A stretch of 64,000 nucleotides of DNA, from assembly GCF_042686175.1 (NCBI RefSeq), contig NZ_JBHUOR010000142.1:52461-116460 (forward strand). The letters are read 5' to 3'. A program made the translations under genes and the position numbers. The notes under the pieces are model-generated. The model saw nothing but the letters and a program-made list of their open reading frames with translations, did not search any database and was not told where the DNA came from. Each line of letters begins with the position of its first letter. Positions within the stretch are counted from its first letter, which is position 1. Source of the stretch: Kurthia populi (GTDB lineage: Bacteria > Bacillota > Bacilli > Bacillales_A > Planococcaceae). Of the stretch, positions 60,352 to 64,000 are shown piece by piece.

Positions 60352-61191
60352 ATGAAAAAAATAATAGGATTATTCGTGGCAGCTGCGCTATTTGTATTAG
60401 CAGGTTGTACAGAACCGAACACGTTGACATCATCAACTACGGGTTCAAACGAACAAAAAATAGTAGGCGAACAAGTGGAAGTTGTTAGTGTCATGGATGG
60501 CGACACAATGAAGGTAAAGTATGATGGTAAAGTATCGAGCGTGCGTTTTTTATTAATTGATGCACCAGAAATGTATCATAAACAGCTCGGAGAACAGCCA
60601 TTTGGGAAAGAAGCCCAAAAGCGAAATCGTGATTTAATTAATAACGCGGAAGTAGTGTCACTTGAGTTTGATAAAACGGGTGACAAAGAAGATAAATACG
60701 GACGTTTATTAGCATATGTTTATGTGGACGGTAAAAGTGTACAGGAGCAGCTAATTAAAGAGGGACTTGTACGTGTAGGCTATGTTTACAACAAACAAGC
60801 TGCACATTTAGATGATTATTATAAGGCGCAGGATGAAGCGAAAGCAGCGAATCGCGGGATTTGGCAATATCCAGGCTATGTTACAAATCGCGGCTTTGTA
60901 AAATCAAAAGTGCCAGGCTGGTCAGCAGGACAAAATCCAGATAAAAATGGCTCATTAGAAAAATCTGTATCAACAAATAAAGCAACTCAAACACAATCTA
61001 AAACAACATCTTCAACAAATAATTCATCAACGAAATCAGATGAGGCTTGTACAATTAAAGGAAATATTAATGCCAAGGGTAATAAAAATTACTTCCTTCC
61101 AGGCACAAATAATTACGATAATGTACAAGAAGAAAAAATGTTTTGTAGCGAAGAAGAAGCACAAAAAGCAGGATTTAAAAAAGGCTCATAA
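60352..61191 (+). CDS. Staphylococcal nuclease-family lipoprotein
   Basis: 279 residues with a lipoprotein signal peptide: MKKIIGLFVAAALFVLAGC, lipid-modified Cys at 19. The SNase (TNase) domain spans about 45-175: VVSVMDGDTMKVKYDG, RFLLIDAPEM (catalytic Asp/Arg region), DKYGRLLAYVYVDG (Glu/Arg) and VRVGYVYN. A Ser/Thr/Asn linker leads to a C-terminal ~45-residue Excalibur-like calcium module (CTIKGNINAKGNKNYFLPG ... FCSEEEAQKAGF). This is the extracellular thermonuclease architecture of YncB/YokF-type proteins. A surface nuclease could process DNA for uptake, inferred from the competence genes present. Confidence 0.92.
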   Translation: MKKIIGLFVAAALFVLAGCTEPNTLTSSTTGSNEQKIVGEQVEVVSVMDGDTMKVKYDGKVSSVRFLLIDAPEMYHKQLGEQPFGKEAQKRNRDLINNAEVVSLEFDKTGDKEDKYGRLLAYVYVDGKSVQEQLIKEGLVRVGYVYNKQAAHLDDYYKAQDEAKAANRGIWQYPGYVTNRGFVKSKVPGWSAGQNPDKNGSLEKSVSTNKATQTQSKTTSSTNNSSTKSDEACTIKGNINAKGNKNYFLPGTNNYDNVQEEKMFCSEEEAQKAGFKKGS

Positions 61192-61197
61192 TCAACA

Positions 61198-61229
61198 AAT
61201 AGCGTTCTCTTTAGAGAGCGCTATTTTCA
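61198..61229 (+). terminator. Rho-independent terminator
   Basis: 13-bp stem AATAGCGTTCTCT/AGAGAGCGCTATT (one G-U) with a short T-tract. Confidence 0.75.
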
Positions 61230-61298
61230 TATGAAAAGATGCCTGAATTCCAATTTTTGTGTTACTATGAAGTGACTAAACAAATGGGGTGGAAAGCG

Positions 61299-61871
61299 AT
61301 GACAAAGGTCTATGTAGTACGACATGGCGAGACGGATTGGAATCGCCATGGCCGCTTACAAGGGGCAACAGATATACCATTAAATACGAGTGGCATTGCT
61401 CAGGCGACCGCATGTAGAAATTATTTTCATGACAATAAAGCAGTCGCTATTTTTACGAGCCCCCTGAAACGTGCTTCGGATACGGCCGCGATTATAAATG
61501 AGCCATTTCAGTTACCAATTACCCAATTATCAGCGTTTCAAGAGCGTGCATTTGGCCAAGCGGAGGGGATGACGTATGAAGAACGTTCAAAAGTGTATCC
61601 TAGAAAAAATTATCCGGGCCAGGAATCATTTTCACATTTTATTGCACGCTTAAAAGAAGGTTTACGCATTATCGAACAGCAATATCCGAACGATGCTGTT
61701 ATTTTAGTGGCACATGGTGCAGTTATTCATAATTTATTTCAAATTGTTGAAAACGATGATCTGTTCCCGCAAAATGCAAGGCTATCTAATGGAGGCATTA
61801 GTACGATGTATACAAAAGATAGCAAGTGGTGGCTTGGAAAGTACAATGAAACCCATCATTTAATGGTATAA
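61299..61871 (+). CDS. Histidine phosphatase family protein (phosphoglycerate mutase-like)
   Basis: 190-residue histidine phosphatase. The catalytic motif is VVRHGETDWN (His about 10), with the second His in VAHGAVIHN (about 146). FTSPLKRASDTAA and ERAFGQAEGMTYEER supply the phosphate-pocket Arg and Glu. Broad-specificity phosphatases (PhoE, CobC-like, YhfR) look like this, so the substrate is not assigned. ATG 61299 follows GGGGTGGAAAG. An in-frame start at 61239 has no RBS. Confidence 0.88.
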   Translation: MTKVYVVRHGETDWNRHGRLQGATDIPLNTSGIAQATACRNYFHDNKAVAIFTSPLKRASDTAAIINEPFQLPITQLSAFQERAFGQAEGMTYEERSKVYPRKNYPGQESFSHFIARLKEGLRIIEQQYPNDAVILVAHGAVIHNLFQIVENDDLFPQNARLSNGGISTMYTKDSKWWLGKYNETHHLMV

Positions 61872-61880
61872 CTCCTTAAA

Positions 61881-61918
61881 AAGAGCAGTCTCATGAGCAA
61901 TGTGAGCTGCTTTTTTTG
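61881..61918 (+). terminator. Rho-independent terminator
   Basis: Stem AGAGCAGTCTCA/TGTGAGCTGCTTT (one bulge) followed by seven T. Confidence 0.82.
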
Positions 61919-62262
61919 TTGAAAATTAGTTTGTAAATTGTAAAAGGCGAAATGTCATGAAAAAACGGGTATACTGTTTGAAAAGACATTCATATTATCT
62001 TTTTAAAGTCTTATTCAGCTATTTTGTGAGGAATAATACTAAATTTACCAACATTTTTTCCAAAAAATGAACGGTAATATTACAGAATTGTAAATATTGC
62101 ATTAAGTAATGTAAATTTCAAAGCAACGGAATTAAAAAATTGTTAAGATGACTAAGGCAAGCGACAAAAGCTAGAGGGCTACGCCGCTGAACTAGGAAAT
62201 ACGAGGCTGTAAACAGCTTCATTTTTATAAAAAAGAAAACACACAAGCTCTAGGAGGAACTT
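61919..62262 (+). other. Leader region of the DUF47-PiT operon with structured RNA
   Basis: 344 nt without a gene. The distal part is AT-rich. From about 62156 it becomes GC-richer and foldable: hairpin GAGGCTG-TAAA-CAGCTTC (62203-62220, one G-U) followed by ATTTTTA, plus CTAG-containing segments at 62171, 62192 and 62250. CTAGAG (62171-62176) is complementary to CTCTAG (62248-62253), directly beside the RBS TAGGAGGA. No known riboswitch consensus was recognised. Confidence 0.55.
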
Positions 62263-62883
62263 ATGTTTAATCGAAAAAAAGACGATCCATTCTTTAACAA
62301 ATTAGCGGAAATTGCAGTGAATGTTCAAAAAGGTTTACACTTCGCAAATGATTTCCACATCCATAACAAAGAAGATCTAGCTGAGATTAGCAAGCAGATG
62401 AAACAATATGAAACAGATGGTGATAAGTTAATTCATGAATTAATCGTGATGTTAAACAAATCATTTATGACGCCAATCGAGCGTGAAGATATTTTACAAC
62501 TTGCGAACAGCATGGATGATGTATTAGACGGTATGGAAGAATGTATCGCCCACTTTGACATGTTTGGCATTGTTGAAGCAGACGATTCGATGAACAGATT
62601 CGTAGAAAATATCGTAGCAAGCTCAGATGAAATTGTGTTAGCAATGGAGAAATTGCAAAACAAAAAATTAGTTGAGATGCGCGAAAATGCTATTAAAATT
62701 AAAGATTACGAATCAAAATGTGATGAAGTATTACGAAAATCAATCAAGCAACTGTTCTTACACGAAACAGATCCAATTCGTATTATTCAGTATAAGGATA
62801 TTTACGAACAACTTGAAGATATCGCGGATGATTGCCAAACAGTAGCCAATACTATGGAAACAATCATCATGCGAAATGCATAA
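62263..62883 (+). CDS. DUF47 (PhoU-like) phosphate transport accessory protein
   Basis: 206-residue all-helical DUF47 protein, distantly PhoU-like. Visible helices include the metal-binding-type E-x-x-x-D runs EREDILQLANSMDDVLDGMEE (in two pieces, about 66-86) and the C-terminal DIYEQLEDIADDCQTVANT (about 180-200). DUF47 proteins are encoded beside PiT transporters and modulate them; B. subtilis has ykaA-pit. RBS TAGGAGGA precedes ATG 62263. The transporter gene starts 17 nt later. Confidence 0.93.
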   Translation: MFNRKKDDPFFNKLAEIAVNVQKGLHFANDFHIHNKEDLAEISKQMKQYETDGDKLIHELIVMLNKSFMTPIEREDILQLANSMDDVLDGMEECIAHFDMFGIVEADDSMNRFVENIVASSDEIVLAMEKLQNKKLVEMRENAIKIKDYESKCDEVLRKSIKQLFLHETDPIRIIQYKDIYEQLEDIADDCQTVANTMETIIMRNA

Positions 62884-62899
62884 GAGGCAGGCTGATTAG

Positions 62900-63898
62900 A
62901 TGGATACACTAATACTTTTAACGCTTTTGGTCGTTGTCTTTGCACTTGCATTTGACTTTATTAACGGCTTCCATGACACAGCAAATGCCATTGCTACATC
63001 GGTTTCAACGCGTGCGTTACCACCAAAAACGGCTGTTATTATGGCAGCAATCATGAACTTTGTTGGTGCGATTACATTCACAGGTGTAGCGAAGGCGATT
63101 ACGAAAGATATCGTTGACCCATTTGCTCTTCAAAATGGAACGCTCGTTATTTTAGCAGCATTAATTGCCGCAATTGCATGGAACTTAATTACATGGTACT
63201 TCGGGATTCCATCAAGTTCATCTCATGCAATTATCGGTTCGATTGCGGGTGCCGCAATTGCCGCAGCAGGTTTTGGTATTTTAAACTACGAAGGCTTTAT
63301 TAAAATTTTACAAGCGTTACTTCTATCTCCGTTTATCGCGATTGCGGTTGGATTCTTGATGATGTCACTCTTTAAAGTTATTTTTAAGGGCTTTAATTTA
63401 TATAAAACGAATAAAGGCTTCCGTACAGTACAAATTGGTACGGCAGCATTACAAGCTTTCACGCACGGTACAAACGATGCGCAAAAAGCAATGGGTATCA
63501 TTACAATGGCTTTAATTGCTGCAGGTATGCAATCAGATGATGAGGTACAGGAATGGGTACGTTTTGCCTGTGCACTTGCAATGGGTCTAGGTACGTCAAT
63601 TGGTGGTTATAAAATCATCAAAACAGTTGGTGGTAAAATCATGAAAATTCGTCCAGTAAATGGTGTAGCAGCTGACCTATCATCTGCTTCAATCATCTTC
63701 GGTGCGACATTGATTCATTTGCCAGTATCAACGACACATGTTATTTCTTCAGCTATCATGGGTGTTGGTGCAGCACAACGTGTGAAAGGCGTAAAATGGG
63801 GCGTTGCTCGTAAAATCGTCTTAACATGGATTATTACATTACCAATCTCAGCAACATTAGCAGGATTAATTTACTTGCTATTAAATTTATTTGTCTGA
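62900..63898 (+). CDS. pit: PiT family inorganic phosphate transporter
   Basis: 332-residue PiT transporter importing phosphate (or metal-phosphate) with the proton gradient. About ten TM helices. Both family signatures are present: N-terminal GFHDTANAIATSVSTRAL (about 24-41) and the C-terminal-half AFTHGTNDAQKAMGIITM (about 191-208). GIPSSSSHAIIGSIAGA and LPVSTTHVISSAIMG are the paired S-S-T/S-H repeats. ATG 62900 follows AAGAGGCAGG. Co-transcribed with the DUF47 gene. No terminator in its orientation is seen before the window ends. Confidence 0.96.
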   Translation: MDTLILLTLLVVVFALAFDFINGFHDTANAIATSVSTRALPPKTAVIMAAIMNFVGAITFTGVAKAITKDIVDPFALQNGTLVILAALIAAIAWNLITWYFGIPSSSSHAIIGSIAGAAIAAAGFGILNYEGFIKILQALLLSPFIAIAVGFLMMSLFKVIFKGFNLYKTNKGFRTVQIGTAALQAFTHGTNDAQKAMGIITMALIAAGMQSDDEVQEWVRFACALAMGLGTSIGGYKIIKTVGGKIMKIRPVNGVAADLSSASIIFGATLIHLPVSTTHVISSAIMGVGAAQRVKGVKWGVARKIVLTWIITLPISATLAGLIYLLLNLFV

Positions 63899-63933
63899 CG
63901 AATTGTAATATTAAGTGCACCACTCAAAATAAA

Positions 63934-63960
63934 TAAAAAAAGACCCATTCAATATGAGCC
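63934..63960 (-). terminator. Candidate terminator of a minus-strand gene beyond the right edge
   Basis: On the minus strand, GGCTCAT-ATTGA-ATGGGTC (two G-U) followed by seven T. It implies a minus-strand gene entering from the right, or a convergent terminator for pit. Confidence 0.45.
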
Positions 63961-64000
63961 TGTATAATTAAAGTTCCTACACCAAAATCAACAGGGGGCC

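Noticed and set aside
62080..62130. PhoP box upstream of the DUF47-PiT operon
   Set aside because: TTTACA/TTACAG-like hexamers occur in the AT-rich region but not as a convincing tandem with correct spacing.
63899..64000. Start of an insertion sequence at the right edge
   Set aside because: Only about 100 nt are visible; a terminator-like hairpin is present, but no terminal repeat or transposase frame can be supported.
1..64000. CRISPR arrays, tRNA/rRNA genes, prophage or replication origin
   Set aside because: No regularly spaced repeats, no cloverleaf or rRNA sequence, no phage structural genes and no DnaA-box cluster were seen.

Overview
The window is a low-GC Gram-positive chromosome segment from the Bacillales. 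Gene order follows Bacillus subtilis in several blocks, while details such as comK between prfB and uvrB point to the Lysinibacillus/Solibacillus/Kurthia group (Planococcaceae, also called Caryophanaceae). The family placement is inferred from protein similarity and synteny and was not computed. Nearly all of it is housekeeping DNA. The clear mobile element is a complete group II intron inside addA.

Layout. 1-3.7 kb: end of a helical-repeat surface protein, a PilZ protein, long-form hpf with overlapping sigma-B and sigma-H promoters, and a NeuD-type acyltransferase. 3.8-19.7 kb: secA, prfB with its programmed +1 frameshift, comK divergent from an IDEAL protein, uvrBA, a P-loop protein, a YvlB-like protein, ftsEX, a TlpA/ResA-like thioredoxin, minJ and a VTT-family membrane protein. 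19.8-29.5 kb: addB and addA, with addA interrupted at helicase motif III by a 2,537-nt intron carrying a reverse transcriptase/maturase/HNH protein. 29.7-37.6 kb: yisK-yisL, degV (yitS)-yitU on the minus strand, yitV-yitW, a nitronate monooxygenase and an ABC exporter pair. 37.7-43.5 kb: an N-domain-less ClpB under two CtsR boxes, a glycerophosphodiesterase, a DUF2929 protein, and fabH-fabF under a FapR site. 43.5-55.8 kb: trpS with a tryptophan T-box leader, then spx, mecA, coiA, pepF, the RoxS/RsaE small RNA, spxH (yjbH), yjbI, cwlQ, yjbK, yjbL, sasB (yjbM), nadF and rluD-like yjbO. 55.9-64 kb: mgtE, a small unknown protein, the yjcFGH operon, yutG (pgpA-like), a nuclease lipoprotein, a histidine phosphatase and a DUF47-PiT phosphate transport operon.

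The genes fall into a few connected themes. Competence and its control: comK, mecA, coiA and the AddAB nuclease. Disulfide and heat stress: spx, spxH, mecA and clpB. DNA repair: uvrBA and addAB, both with candidate LexA boxes upstream. Cell division: ftsEX and minJ. The main discovery candidate is the intron in addA. A base-paired EBS1-IBS1 contact, a delta-delta' pair, a textbook 34-nt domain V and an intact reverse transcriptase suggest it still splices, so double-strand-break repair would depend on an RNA self-splicing event. Other notable items are the RoxS/RsaE small RNA, an SpxH without its CxxC cysteines, a truncated ClpB with doubled CtsR control, and an unassigned structured leader before the phosphate operon.
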